Assembly: GCF_017603825.1 (NCBI RefSeq)
Contig: NZ_CP072014.1
Span: forward strand, 1,364,001 to 1,428,000
Direction of reading: 5' to 3'
DNA from: Arthrobacter crystallopoietes
GTDB taxonomy: Bacteria; Actinomycetota; Actinomycetes; Actinomycetales; Micrococcaceae
Length of the DNA stretch: 64,000 nt
Shown here: positions 1 to 8,528 of the stretch, one piece after another
Position numbering within the stretch: position 1 is the stretch's first letter
Layout: the number at the start of each line of letters is the position of its first letter
Notes under the pieces: model-generated
What the model was told of the DNA's origin: nothing
The model's input: the letters and a program-made list of their open reading frames with translations, nothing else
Databases searched by the model: none
Position numbers and translations under genes: made by a program

Positions 1-220
1 CCGTGATATCGGCCTTCTGCCCGGCCTGCGCCGCGTAGCCTTCGATGGCGACCATGTCGCGCTTGGCGAAGATTTCGATGTTGCCTGGTCCTGTTGGCGG
101 ATTGGCTGCCATCGCGGCTTGCACTGTGAACAAGGCCGTGGCGGAAAGACTGGCTGCGGTAAGGGTGACCAGAGCTGTGCGCGTCCTACGCTGCCCCTGG
201 CCAGTTGGTCTGTGTTGCAT
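1..220 (-). CDS. Secreted protein, N-terminal fragment (cut by window edge)
   Basis: Only the first 73 residues are in the window; the gene continues to the left. An ATG at 220 follows a weak AAGGG-like site. The N-terminus is basic (QRRTRT) and runs into a hydrophobic Ala/Leu/Thr segment ending AAMAANP, a typical Sec signal peptide with cleavage expected after AMA. The mature part begins PPTGPGNIEIF and then reads AKRDMVAIEGY. I do not recognise a family. It is the last visible gene of a minus-strand group with signal peptidase I and a multicopper oxidase, so it may be a substrate of that peptidase (inference). Confidence 0.6.
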   Translation of the reverse strand, partial: MQHRPTGQGQRRTRTALVTLTAASLSATALFTVQAAMAANPPTGPGNIEIFAKRDMVAIEGYAAQAGQKADIT

Positions 221-240
221 TTTCTTACCCTTCAGGAAGT

Positions 241-258
241 GTGGACCGGCAGGTCCAC
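241..258. repeat. Inverted repeat GTGGACC-GGCA-GGTCCAC
   Basis: Perfect 7-bp arms with a 4-nt loop lie between the signal peptidase stop and the start of the secreted-protein gene. There is no T-run on the minus-strand 3' side, so an intercistronic hairpin or operator is more likely than a terminator. The rest of the gap 221-449 shows no other clear signal. Confidence 0.5.
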
Positions 259-449
259 TGTTTTGTGCCCGGGCCGTCGGCTGACCCTCGATCCGAGCTG
301 ATGACATTTCCCCCGGTGTTCCTGTGCCGCTGCCGTCTATGGCATCCAGGAATGGGATTGAGACTGTCTGCTGCTTCTTGAAAATTCCTTGGCTTCCCGG
401 TCGAAAGATTCGGCGGGCACGCCAAAGGAACAGATGTCCGGATTCGCCC

Positions 450-968
450 CTACCTTCCCGCTCCAAGCACCAGGCCTTGGAGGGAAGAAAGCGGCAGCGT
501 GCCGAAATCTCGGGAATCGATGGAGCGCTCGCGGTTGTCTCCCATGACAAACACCTCGCCAGGAGGAACGTGCCGCAAGGAGAAGTGGGTGCCGTCAATG
601 GACTTGTAATCCACAAACGGTTCATCCGGAGCGACGCCGTCGACAAACAGCACGGCGTCCCGAACCTCCACGGTCTGGTTTCCCATTGCCACCACCCGCT
701 TGATCACCGTCGAGTTGTCCTCGGGTGACTGGAAAACAACCACGTCGCCGGGATGGATCCCGGACAGCTGAGGTGCTGCCTTGAAAACAAACACCAGGCT
801 GCCCGGGTTCAGCGTGGGCTCCATGCTGTCGGAGTCGACGACGGCGGGTTCCACTACCCAGATTCGGATGGCCAGAAGACCGGCCACGCCGAGCAGGACC
901 AGTCCTGCCCGGCCCCTCCGTTTCCGGGGACTGGAAACGGAGGGACGTTGTGTCGCTTCGGCCGGCAC
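450..968 (-). CDS. lepB: Signal peptidase I
   Basis: A 172-residue type I signal peptidase (S26 family) that cleaves Sec or Tat signal peptides on the outer face of the membrane. One N-terminal membrane segment (about residues 21-38) precedes the catalytic serine box SDSMEPTL. The lysine general base lies in VIKRVVAMG, and the family box GDNRERSIDSRDFG is present. The length is normal for a single-TM actinobacterial enzyme. It starts 5 nt after the multicopper oxidase stop, so the two are co-transcribed. The context suggests a dedicated peptidase for a surface protein, perhaps the product of the gene at 1-220, rather than the housekeeping copy (inference). Confidence 0.9.
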   Translation of the reverse strand: MPAEATQRPSVSSPRKRRGRAGLVLLGVAGLLAIRIWVVEPAVVDSDSMEPTLNPGSLVFVFKAAPQLSGIHPGDVVVFQSPEDNSTVIKRVVAMGNQTVEVRDAVLFVDGVAPDEPFVDYKSIDGTHFSLRHVPPGEVFVMGDNRERSIDSRDFGTLPLSSLQGLVLGAGR

Positions 969-973
969 GACTG

Positions 974-2587
974 CTAGTCCGGATCAGTGTCGAGTTCAGC
1001 CATGGCCGCCGTCATCGGATCGCAGGGGTCCGGATCGTCCTCGCCCAGGCCCACCCGGAACTGGAACATCATGGAATGGTCCTCGTGCGGCAAATTGTGG
1101 CAGTGGACCATGTAGCGGCCTTCATGCGGGCCGAACCTCATGACCAGGTCCACCTTTTCGTTCTCACCGACGTAAACCACATCCTTCGGCCCCCGCTCCC
1201 AGGCAAAAGGTGCCTTGCCGTTGCGGCTGAGGACCCGGAAGTCGACAAGATGGATGTGCACCGGATGGAACCACCCGCCGGACTTGTTCTCGATCTCCCA
1301 CAGCTCGACCGAGTTCAACGCTGGATCTGCGCTGGCCAGCTTGAAGTTGCTGGCAATCACGTCTTCCCACGTGACGCCGTTGAAAGTCCACGGTTCAACC
1401 ACGCCGTCCTTTTCCAACCGGAAGCGTCGCTTTTTGTCTGCGTCGTCGTCGGTCAGTGACATGACTTCGCTGTCCACCAATGTGGTAGGAATGTGGTTCC
1501 ACTTCGGGTCCGACTTCATGTCGGCGGCGGCAGCAACGACGTCGAACCTCATCACTTTGTTGGTGTGGTCGTAATCACGGTTGTTTTCGTTGGAGAGGTT
1601 CTTCAGCTCCACCCGTGTCCCGGGCGTGTATTTGCTGAAGTCGATCAGGACCTCGTACCGCTCTGCCATGCCCTGGCGGAAATTCTTGACGGACTGGGTC
1701 GCCGGCATGAGGCCGCCGTCCGTTCCGACTATGTGGAAGGGCTGGCCGCTGCTGAGGGCGAACCGGTAGGACCGCGAAATGGAGGCGTTGAGGACCCGGA
1801 AACGGTAGACCCGAGGCTGTACCTTCATCACCGGCCATGGCTGCCCGTTGACCAGAATGACGTCGCCCCAGAGACCGGAGCGTTCGCGATCGTCATAGGC
1901 GAGGGAACCGTTGGACGCGAACATCGCATCGCTGACCACTAGGGGCACATCAAAGTCGCCTTGCGGCAGCAATTCCCGTTCCACCTCGTCATGCATCACA
2001 TACACCCCGGCCAGCCCGGAATAAACGTTCTGTGCGGTGAAATGCACGCCGTGGTCGTGGTACCAAAGAGTCCGTGCAGGCTGGAAATTCGGGTAGTGGT
2101 AGTCCTTGCAAAAGCCTGGTTGGATGACGTCACTTGCGTAGCCGTCATACTGAGGCAGCGACGCTGAACCATGCAGATGCGTCGATGCCGCTAACAGGTG
2201 ATGGTTCCACTGCGGGTGGTTCTTCGGCATTCGGTTGCGCATGTGCACAACGGCCTTGGTGCCTTGGTCGAGCTCGATCGTCGGACCAGGAAATATTCCG
2301 TTGTAGCCCAGAATTCCGGTTTTCTTGGTCGGCAGGATCTGGGCTTGCGCTTGGCGCATTGCGAGCGTGTAGTGGTTGACCGGTGTGCCGTCGGATTCGT
2401 AGCTGATTGAATCCGGCTTTAGCCTTGGCGGTCTAGTAAACGTGGCCGTGTACGGCCGAGGCATATCCCGCGCACTTAGTTGGCTCGCCGATTTGGCGCT
2501 CACGGTAGAAATGGGGACGGTTACCAAACCGGCCCCGACAACTCCTAGACCTCCCCAGGTGAGGAGTTGCCGTCTTGTTACTGACAT
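974..2587 (-). CDS. Multicopper oxidase, CotA/bilirubin-oxidase type
   Basis: A 537-residue multicopper oxidase that couples one-electron oxidation of a substrate to reduction of O2 to water. The N-terminus carries TRRQLLTWGGLGVVGAG, a twin-arginine-like signal that fits export of a folded copper protein. Copper ligand motifs are all visible: HLHG (137-140), WYHDHG (175-180), HPVHIH (441-446) and HCHNLPHEDHSMM (from 495), so type 1, 2 and 3 sites look intact. The Met after the last His motif fits a CotA-like type 1 site. It sits between a membrane-anchored protein and lepB in one minus-strand operon. The substrate (phenolics, Mn or bilirubin-like pigments) cannot be read from sequence. Confidence 0.93.
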   Translation of the reverse strand: MSVTRRQLLTWGGLGVVGAGLVTVPISTVSAKSASQLSARDMPRPYTATFTRPPRLKPDSISYESDGTPVNHYTLAMRQAQAQILPTKKTGILGYNGIFPGPTIELDQGTKAVVHMRNRMPKNHPQWNHHLLAASTHLHGSASLPQYDGYASDVIQPGFCKDYHYPNFQPARTLWYHDHGVHFTAQNVYSGLAGVYVMHDEVERELLPQGDFDVPLVVSDAMFASNGSLAYDDRERSGLWGDVILVNGQPWPVMKVQPRVYRFRVLNASISRSYRFALSSGQPFHIVGTDGGLMPATQSVKNFRQGMAERYEVLIDFSKYTPGTRVELKNLSNENNRDYDHTNKVMRFDVVAAAADMKSDPKWNHIPTTLVDSEVMSLTDDDADKKRRFRLEKDGVVEPWTFNGVTWEDVIASNFKLASADPALNSVELWEIENKSGGWFHPVHIHLVDFRVLSRNGKAPFAWERGPKDVVYVGENEKVDLVMRFGPHEGRYMVHCHNLPHEDHSMMFQFRVGLGEDDPDPCDPMTAAMAELDTDPD

Positions 2588-2632
2588 ATCGAGTCACTTC
2601 CCAAAGATGACTTCGTGGACCAGGCTGGCTGT

Positions 2633-3163
2633 TTAGCCAGCCGTGTGGTGTTCGACGCCGAGGGAGAGTCGGCTGCCGGCGGCGTCTTCGAGGACCAAGG
2701 CGATGGCCTTGTCCGGAAGTTCGAACACCATGGTGGTGTTGACGAATTCACCCTGGGCCAGCGTCGTGGAGGACGACGAGGTCCACAGCGGGCCGGGCTT
2801 TCCCGAGCCGAGTCCATCAACGAAGAATCCGCCAGGATCAAGCGGCAGGCCGGTCTTTTCCAAAGCGGTGAATTGCACCTGGATGCGAACGCGGTGAGCG
2901 CCTTCCTGCGGATCTGTCTGGAGTGCAGCCACAGGAGAGGGCGGCTGCCATCCATCGCTTTCGAGCGGAATGACCCCGGTAATGCTGGCCACCCCGCCTT
3001 CAACCTCAGCAGATGCGCCCAGTGGAGCACTGGTTTTCACCTCTGCAGTGAGGAACAGGTACCCGAACGCAAGTCCGAGCACAGCCACGAGCGCCAGGGG
3101 AATGACGATCGTGCGACGGCCGGTTTTTGCCCGGCCGTCAGTTCTGACATCTATTGCTGACAT
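2633..3163 (-). CDS. Membrane-anchored extracytoplasmic protein, unknown function
   Basis: About 176 residues from the ATG at 3163 (MSAIDVRTDG). The frame stays open upstream to about 3301, but that extra stretch is basic and unstructured, so I prefer the internal ATG; no strong ribosome site decides it. A single membrane segment (about residues 19-39) is followed by an outside domain with alternating beta-like hydrophobics, resembling the immunoglobulin-like DUF4352 type of secreted domain (weak resemblance only). It is the first gene of the operon running on to the multicopper oxidase and lepB, 45 nt ahead of the oxidase. It might hold or assist the oxidase at the cell surface (inference). 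Confidence 0.65.
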   Translation of the reverse strand: MSAIDVRTDGRAKTGRRTIVIPLALVAVLGLAFGYLFLTAEVKTSAPLGASAEVEGGVASITGVIPLESDGWQPPSPVAALQTDPQEGAHRVRIQVQFTALEKTGLPLDPGGFFVDGLGSGKPGPLWTSSSSTTLAQGEFVNTTMVFELPDKAIALVLEDAAGSRLSLGVEHHTAG

Positions 3164-3400
3164 GTCGCCATGATTCGCCGAAAACTTGCAAAAAACTTCG
3201 AGCGGCCCGCTGCGATTTCGCGGTTTTCTATCGGATGCCTTTTTTCCTCCAGCACTAGGGTCCGAGGTCCCGGCGCCTGCTCCCCGAATTTGAGGGGGCA
3301 TTCCACCCTCAACCGTGGGCTGGTGAACCGGCCGCAGTGCGCTGACTATTAGGTCAGATGCCCGCTAGGGCGTTGGTTTATCGGGGGGTTGGGGCGCATC

Positions 3401-4351
3401 ATGAACAGACTTATTGGTCCATCCGTGGGTATTTCCATCAGACTCATCGGTCCTTTGCGCGTGGAGCGGGACGGGCAGGTATTGACGGCGGCGAAGCTCG
3501 GCAGCCCAAAGGCCCGTCAGATCCTGGAAATTTTGGCGCTGCAGTTGGGCCGGCCGGTTCCCCGGGAACAAATAATCAACATTCTCTGGCATGGCAACCC
3601 GCCGTCGACGGCCAGCGCCACGGTGGAAAGCTATGTCAGCGTCATCCGCAGGAACATCCAGCCAGGGCAGGCGAAAAACGGCCCGCTGCGCACGGATAAG
3701 GGCAGCTACATTTTGGACCCGAAGCTGGTTCAGGTGGATCTTGACCTGTTCGAACGGGCCATCGGTACGGCGGACGGCACCAAACCAGCGGAGGCTTATC
3801 CCAAGCTCGTCAGCGCGTTGGAGCTGGCGTCCGCGCCCTTGCTGAGCGATGAACTGACTTTCGAATGGGCGGAGTCAGCCCGTGTCAGGCATGCGGCGCA
3901 AGTTGCGGATTGCAGTGCCCGGGCAGCCGAGATGGCAGTGAAACTCGGAAAAACGGACGAAGCCGTCCGCTGGGCGCGGCAGGCTGTTGCGGCAGAGCCG
4001 CTGAATGAACGCGCATGGACCGCTTTGGTGGACGGACTGGAACAAGGCACGCGCTACATTGAAGCGCTGCAGGCCTACGACAACTGCCGGTTACTGTTCC
4101 GGCGTGAGCTGGACTGCAATCCAGGACCGCTGCTGCAGGCCGCACATGCCCGACTGCTTCGCTGCACGTCCGACGAGGACGCGGAGCTGGAGGAAGTGCT
4201 GTCCGCGCTGATTTGCTTGAACGAGCGAGTCAAGAACCGGACCGGCAAAGCGTGCACATTGAAACAAGCCGATGGCCGTGACACTACTGTCTACGAGACC
4301 GCCGGCAGCGTGATCGACTCGTTCCTGCGCAGGGCACTCGCCTCTGCCTGA
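3401..4351 (+). CDS. SARP/AfsR-type transcriptional regulator (BTAD domain)
   Basis: 316 residues. An N-terminal winged-helix DNA-binding domain (about 12-105, with IRLIGPLRVERDGQ and LWHGNPP-TASATVESYVS) is followed by the bacterial transcriptional activation domain (about 110-255), recognisable by the TPR-like repeats and AVAAEPLNERAWTALVDGL. This is the short-SARP layout without an ATPase domain. I chose the ATG at 3401, preceded by GGGG, over a TTG four codons upstream. It is transcribed divergently from the surface operon ending at lepB, so that operon is its most likely target. There is no antibiotic cluster nearby. Confidence 0.85.
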   Translation: MNRLIGPSVGISIRLIGPLRVERDGQVLTAAKLGSPKARQILEILALQLGRPVPREQIINILWHGNPPSTASATVESYVSVIRRNIQPGQAKNGPLRTDKGSYILDPKLVQVDLDLFERAIGTADGTKPAEAYPKLVSALELASAPLLSDELTFEWAESARVRHAAQVADCSARAAEMAVKLGKTDEAVRWARQAVAAEPLNERAWTALVDGLEQGTRYIEALQAYDNCRLLFRRELDCNPGPLLQAAHARLLRCTSDEDAELEEVLSALICLNERVKNRTGKACTLKQADGRDTTVYETAGSVIDSFLRRALASA

Positions 4352-4470
4352 GGTAATTTCCCTCTTCGCGGCTCAAAACGATCCCGAGGCATTGTGAACG
4401 TGACAGGCTCATGCCTAGTCTTGAAGCGGTGAAGCAGGCGCCGCAATTCCCATTCCTTTGAGAAGGACTC

Positions 4471-4827
4471 ATGGAACATAGTTTGAATGTGTGCGTGTGC
4501 CTCGATACCGATATGTCTTCGGTTCGCGTCGAAGTCCGCGGCTGTGTAACGGCCCGGAACTATACGGCGCTCCTGCCTCTGCTGACCCGTATAAAAGGCC
4601 TGGCCCCTGATGCGCAGATAAGTCTTGACCTGCGCGAGGCCGATAATCTGGAGCCAGCTGTCCTGGACGCCCTCGGCTACACCGAGTTGGGCGAGATGCT
4701 CGGAAAGCTGGAGATTGCGGGAATCGGCAGCCTGAGCATTGTCCTTCCCGCGAATTCAGGCGCTTGCGTGCAGGGTGAACTGCCAAACAGCCAGCCGATC
4801 AGGCCGGCACAGCCGGCAGCAGCGTAG
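4471..4827 (+). CDS. Small STAS-like protein
   Basis: 118 residues, with a good ribosome site (AGAAGGA) 5 nt ahead of the ATG. Alternating strands and helices with ISLDLREADNLEPAVLDAL resemble a STAS fold (anti-sigma-factor-antagonist type), where a strand ending in D precedes a helix that begins at a phosphorylatable Ser; here that position reads N-L-E, so classic phosphoregulation is doubtful. The C-terminal 20 residues are Pro/Ala-rich. It is followed 8 nt later by another small gene and then ligC. The function is unknown; the STAS assignment is tentative. Confidence 0.55.
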   Translation: MEHSLNVCVCLDTDMSSVRVEVRGCVTARNYTALLPLLTRIKGLAPDAQISLDLREADNLEPAVLDALGYTELGEMLGKLEIAGIGSLSIVLPANSGACVQGELPNSQPIRPAQPAAA

Positions 4828-4835
4828 GTGTATCG

Positions 4836-5084
4836 ATGACTGCCAGCAGTCTGCCACCGAATGCGCCCTTCCCCGCTGACCTGACCACGCTCTCAGACAC
4901 ACGGCTCCATGTGCTCAACAGCCTGTTGCACCGGCAGTTGGATCTGGAGTATCAGCGTGCAGGTTCCCCGGACCGGGAGACGGAATTCCGCGTCGACGAG
5001 ATCCGGCAGGAACTCGACCGCAGGGACGCGAACGACCTCCTGCGAAGAGCTTCGAACGGACGTCCTGCCGGGGCACCGGTGTAA
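4836..5084 (+). CDS. Small helical hypothetical protein
   Basis: 82 residues with no recognised family. The core (about residues 20-70) is strongly charged and helical: LHVLNSLLHRQLDLEY, then RVDEIRQELDRRDANDLLRR, giving a probable short coiled-coil hairpin. The N- and C-termini are Pro/Ala-rich. It begins 8 nt after the STAS-like gene and ends 22 nt before the ligase start, so the three probably form one transcript. The ribosome site is weak (TAGGTG). Coding confidence rests on codon character and tight spacing. Confidence 0.5.
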   Translation: MTASSLPPNAPFPADLTTLSDTRLHVLNSLLHRQLDLEYQRAGSPDRETEFRVDEIRQELDRRDANDLLRRASNGRPAGAPV

Positions 5085-5106
5085 GCATGGTGTTCCGGTT
5101 CGCTTA

Positions 5107-6120
5107 GTGTCCGACCGCCTGCCGCCGGAGCTGCGGCCACCGCTGGAGGTGGCGTTGGCCCGTAGCGTCCCAATTATCCCCAAACCGGACGCCCTGCCGG
5201 GGGGATGCCTCTTTGAACCCAAATGGGACGGCTACCGGCTCCTTGTCTGCCGGGACGGTGCTGACACGTTCTTCCAGTCCCGCCAGGGCAAGGACCTCAC
5301 CCGCTACTTCCCGGATCTCGTGGCAGCTGCTCAGGAGCAACTGCCGCCCGGCTGCCTGGTGGACGGTGAGGCGGTGATCTGGTCGCAGGACCGGCTGGAC
5401 TTCTCGCTCCTGCAGCAGCGTCTGAATGTCTCCGCCCGCTCCTTGTCGCGTCAGGTGCAGGACAAGCCCGCGCACTTCGTCGCCTTCGATCTGCTCGCAG
5501 TGGCCGGTCATGACGTTCGGCAGGAGCCGCTGCGCGACCGCCGCGCGCTGCTCGAGGAACTGGCCAAGGAATGGTCCGGCCCGCTGGAGTTGTCGCCGGT
5601 AACTGCGGATCCGGAAAAAGCAGCCGGCTGGTTCCGGGATTTGCCGGCAACCGGCGTCGAAGGTCTGGTCATCAAAGGCGCCGGTCAAAGTTACGACGGC
5701 GGCCAGCGCCAATGGCTCAAGGTCAAGCACAGGGAAACCCTGGACGTCGTCTGCGCAGCCGTCATCGGCCCGATGGCCAAGCCGCAGGCAATCGTCGTTG
5801 GCCTCCCCATCGACGGTGAACTGCGGATAGTGGGGCGCTCTGTTCCGCTCAAGCCAGCGGCGGCCAAACTGCTGGGGTCGCGGCTCCAGCCACCGGCCGG
5901 CCAGCATCCATGGCCGCAACGCGTGAAATCCACCGCGATGGACCGGTTCAACGCCACCCGGGAAGAGACCGAGCTGACCCTCATCGAACCCATCGTTATC
6001 GAGGTCTCCGCCGATACGGCCTGGTCCGGACAGTCCTTCCGGCACCCCCTGCGCTACTTGCGTTACCGCCCGGAGTTGGACCCGGATGACGTCCCGCCGC
6101 CACCGGCCGCCCTGGCCTAG
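5107..6120 (+). CDS. ligC: ATP-dependent DNA ligase, LigC/LigD-ligase-domain type
   Basis: 337 residues from a GTG at 5107; no better start lies in frame and the ribosome site is weak. The nucleotidyltransferase motif I is EPKWDGYRLL, with the adenylated lysine at about residue 39. Motif III-like LVDGEAVIW, motif IV EGLVIKG and motif V LKVKHRETLDVV follow, then a C-terminal OB-fold region. The length fits stand-alone mycobacterial-type LigC enzymes, which seal nicks and act in alternative end-joining or base-excision repair. There are no Ku or polymerase/nuclease genes beside it here. It converges on the GH3 gene with a strong terminator between them. Confidence 0.88.
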   Translation: MSDRLPPELRPPLEVALARSVPIIPKPDALPGGCLFEPKWDGYRLLVCRDGADTFFQSRQGKDLTRYFPDLVAAAQEQLPPGCLVDGEAVIWSQDRLDFSLLQQRLNVSARSLSRQVQDKPAHFVAFDLLAVAGHDVRQEPLRDRRALLEELAKEWSGPLELSPVTADPEKAAGWFRDLPATGVEGLVIKGAGQSYDGGQRQWLKVKHRETLDVVCAAVIGPMAKPQAIVVGLPIDGELRIVGRSVPLKPAAAKLLGSRLQPPAGQHPWPQRVKSTAMDRFNATREETELTLIEPIVIEVSADTAWSGQSFRHPLRYLRYRPELDPDDVPPPPAALA

Positions 6121-6139
6121 CCATTCTGGCGGTACGGTG

Positions 6140-6174
6140 AAGCGGCGGACCACCGTTTTGGTGGCCCGCCGCTT
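6140..6174. terminator. Bidirectional hairpin terminator
   Basis: A 9-bp outer stem (AAGCGGCGG with CCGCCGCTT), one mismatch, then a 5-bp inner stem (CCACC with GGTGG) and a GTTTT loop. It sits exactly between the convergent ligase and GH3 stops, as expected for a shared terminator. No long T-run follows, as is common in high-GC actinobacteria. Confidence 0.85.
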
Positions 6175-6191
6175 CAAAGGAAGAGAAAGCG

Positions 6192-8528
6192 TTACTCCTT
6201 GTAGCTGAGGCCGAAACCGTAGGGGAAGAGCGCCCCGTCATCGGTTTCGTCGTAGCCCGGAGTGTCGCTGTTCTGCTGGAGGATCGCCTCACGGGTTCCG
6301 GCCAGCGCGAAGGGCATGCGGCCCTGCGGGTTGAACTCGCCCGAGACGACGTCCATCAGCGTCGCGGTGGTGTTGCCGAAGTTGGCGAGGATTGCACCGG
6401 CGTCGCGCAGACCGCTGGCCTCGTCGAGCACGAACGGCTGGCGGAAGTAAATATCGAGCACGGTGTTCTCGGCACCGACCTCGGTCATCACCTGCTGCAC
6501 TGCGTCGAGCGACGGGGTAACTTCCCAAGACTCGGCGTCCTTCATGCCGGTGAAGTCGAGCGTGTTCGACTCCCACGGAAAGGAGCCGCCGAAGCGCAGC
6601 CCGTTGTCGGTGCACGCGCCACCACCGTTGACCACACACGCGTCCGCCGCGCCGAACGGGCTCTTCCCGTCGAGGCCCTCGAAGCCCTCGATAACGCTCG
6701 GGTTGATGTTCTCGGGGTTGAGCCCCGTGGCCGGGTCATTGCTGACGTAAGCGCCGGTGTTCACGTTCCTCGCAGTCATCGAGATGAGCGCGACGTCGGC
6801 TTCCGCGGCAGTCCGCTGCTCGGCCGGGTCGTTGCCGTCAATGACTTCATAGCCGGAGGCCGCAACCTCTGCTGCGTCGACGTTGCCGAGCACATACACA
6901 GTTTCGCCGCCGTCGAGCGGGAGCACGGAGTCGCCGTCGATCTCCTGGTTCTGCAGCAGCACGGTGGACTTGCGCTGCAGGTCGAGGGCGACCCCGCGGT
7001 TCTCGTCACTGCCGACCGTGGCCGTCGCGACCTCGGGGTCGACGTACGGGTCCTCGAACAGGCCCATCTCGAACATCGGGGCAAGCAGCCGCTCGGCGGC
7101 GAGGTCCACCCGGTCCTCGGTCACGAGGCCCGAGTCAACGAGGTCAATGATCGTCTGCACCTCGTGGAACCCGGAGAGCGTGTCGGTGCCGCCGTTGATT
7201 GCCGCGGCGACGCGTTCAGGAACCGTAGCGTCCTCGAGTCCCCAGGCACGGTCGTTGATGATGCCGGTATCGGAGTTGACATAGCCGTCGAAGCCCATCT
7301 GGTCGCGCAGCAGCCCGTTAACGATCTGGTCGGAGAAGGCCATGCCGACCTCGTCGTAATCCACGCCCTCGTAAGTGACGTCGACAGGCACGCCGTAGTA
7401 CGGCATGATCGACGAGACTCCGGCCTCGATGGCGGCCTCGAAGGGCTTGAGGTGGTAACCGAAGGCATCCCCGGGGTAGACCTGCGCCTTGCCGAAGGCG
7501 TAGTGCGGGTCGAGGCCGAGCTCCTGCGGGCCGCCGCCCGGGAAGTGTTTCATCGTGAGCGCGACGTCGGTCTCTGCGCTCAGGGAGTTGCCGTCTTTGC
7601 CGACCTCACCCTGGAGCGACTCCACGAGCTGGCCCATGATGTTCGCGCCCAGATCGGCGTTCTCGGTGAACGTCTCGTGCGTGCGGTACCAGCGCGGCTC
7701 GGTCGACAGGTCGGCCATGTAGCCATACATGCCGCGCAGACCGATGGAGGACCATTCCTCACCCATCACGTCGGCGAACTCCTCGACGGCGGACATGTCG
7801 CCGTCGGTTGCCTCGCCGGTGGCTTTTGCCTGCTCGCCGAGGGCGGCGGCTGCGATGCCGGCTTCCTTCGGGAACGCGGAGAATGCACCGGAGGCCTCGT
7901 TGATGCCGGCCCTGGCTTGGGGATCAATGTGGTTGCGGGCGTTCGACTTGTACAGCACCGGGATGCCGAGGCGGGTGGCCTCGCTTAGCTCCTGGATGTC
8001 GTTCATGAACGCCGCAGCCTCGCCTGGAGTGACGCGCACGTTGGTCGCGAAGCCGCCGCCGCTGGTCTGGCATGCATCCCGCTCACCGCTGTCGACGACG
8101 TTGCGGAAGATGAACCGGTGCATCTGCTGGGTGCCGATGTAGTCGCGGGCGGTGTCGGGCACCGTGCCGAACTCGCCCGTCGCCGGGTCGCACGAGGCGT
8201 TCACGGTGTCGATGAGCATGAGCCCGGCCTTCTCCTCGAGCGTCATCTGCCCGACGAGATCTGCAACTCGAGCCTCGACCGGCTTTCGCCAGTCCTCGTA
8301 GACGTCGAGCTTGCCGTTGCCATTCAGGTCCTTGAACTGCCGCCCTTTGACCGTGATGATTTCCTTGGCACGGGCCTCCAGCGCCGCGGGCTTTCCGTGA
8401 TTGCCCTCATCAGTGGACTGGGGTGCAGCGGCTACGGCGCCGGCGCCCAGGATGAAGGTTAGCGGCAGCGCGGCGGCGAGGCCCACCATGCCGCGCCGTC
8501 GTCTCACGCGCGAATTGGCTGTGGTCAA
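6192..8528 (-). CDS. Secreted glycoside hydrolase family 3 (beta-glucosidase-like)
   Basis: 778 residues from a TTG at 8528 preceded by AAAGGAG at a 7-nt spacing; upstream in-frame codons lack any ribosome site. A basic RVRRRRG stretch and hydrophobic core ending GAVAAA form a Sec or Tat-like signal peptide. Soon after comes DLNGNGKLDVYEDW, a calcium-loop (EF-hand or dockerin-like) motif. GH3 marks follow: KHFPGGGPQELGLDPH and GFDGYVNSDTGIIND, with Asp of SDT the likely nucleophile, then the C-terminal alpha/beta sandwich and a terminal DGALFPYGFGLSY. It hydrolyses beta-linked glucosides or xylosides outside the cell; the exact sugar is unknown. Confidence 0.9.
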   Translation of the reverse strand: MTTANSRVRRRRGMVGLAAALPLTFILGAGAVAAAPQSTDEGNHGKPAALEARAKEIITVKGRQFKDLNGNGKLDVYEDWRKPVEARVADLVGQMTLEEKAGLMLIDTVNASCDPATGEFGTVPDTARDYIGTQQMHRFIFRNVVDSGERDACQTSGGGFATNVRVTPGEAAAFMNDIQELSEATRLGIPVLYKSNARNHIDPQARAGINEASGAFSAFPKEAGIAAAALGEQAKATGEATDGDMSAVEEFADVMGEEWSSIGLRGMYGYMADLSTEPRWYRTHETFTENADLGANIMGQLVESLQGEVGKDGNSLSAETDVALTMKHFPGGGPQELGLDPHYAFGKAQVYPGDAFGYHLKPFEAAIEAGVSSIMPYYGVPVDVTYEGVDYDEVGMAFSDQIVNGLLRDQMGFDGYVNSDTGIINDRAWGLEDATVPERVAAAINGGTDTLSGFHEVQTIIDLVDSGLVTEDRVDLAAERLLAPMFEMGLFEDPYVDPEVATATVGSDENRGVALDLQRKSTVLLQNQEIDGDSVLPLDGGETVYVLGNVDAAEVAASGYEVIDGNDPAEQRTAAEADVALISMTARNVNTGAYVSNDPATGLNPENINPSVIEGFEGLDGKSPFGAADACVVNGGGACTDNGLRFGGSFPWESNTLDFTGMKDAESWEVTPSLDAVQQVMTEVGAENTVLDIYFRQPFVLDEASGLRDAGAILANFGNTTATLMDVVSGEFNPQGRMPFALAGTREAILQQNSDTPGYDETDDGALFPYGFGLSYKE

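Noticed and set aside
5104-6177. 357-codon minus-strand open frame opposite ligC
   Set aside because: It would cross the strong hairpin terminator and covers the ligase gene; translation is low-complexity Arg/Gln-rich.
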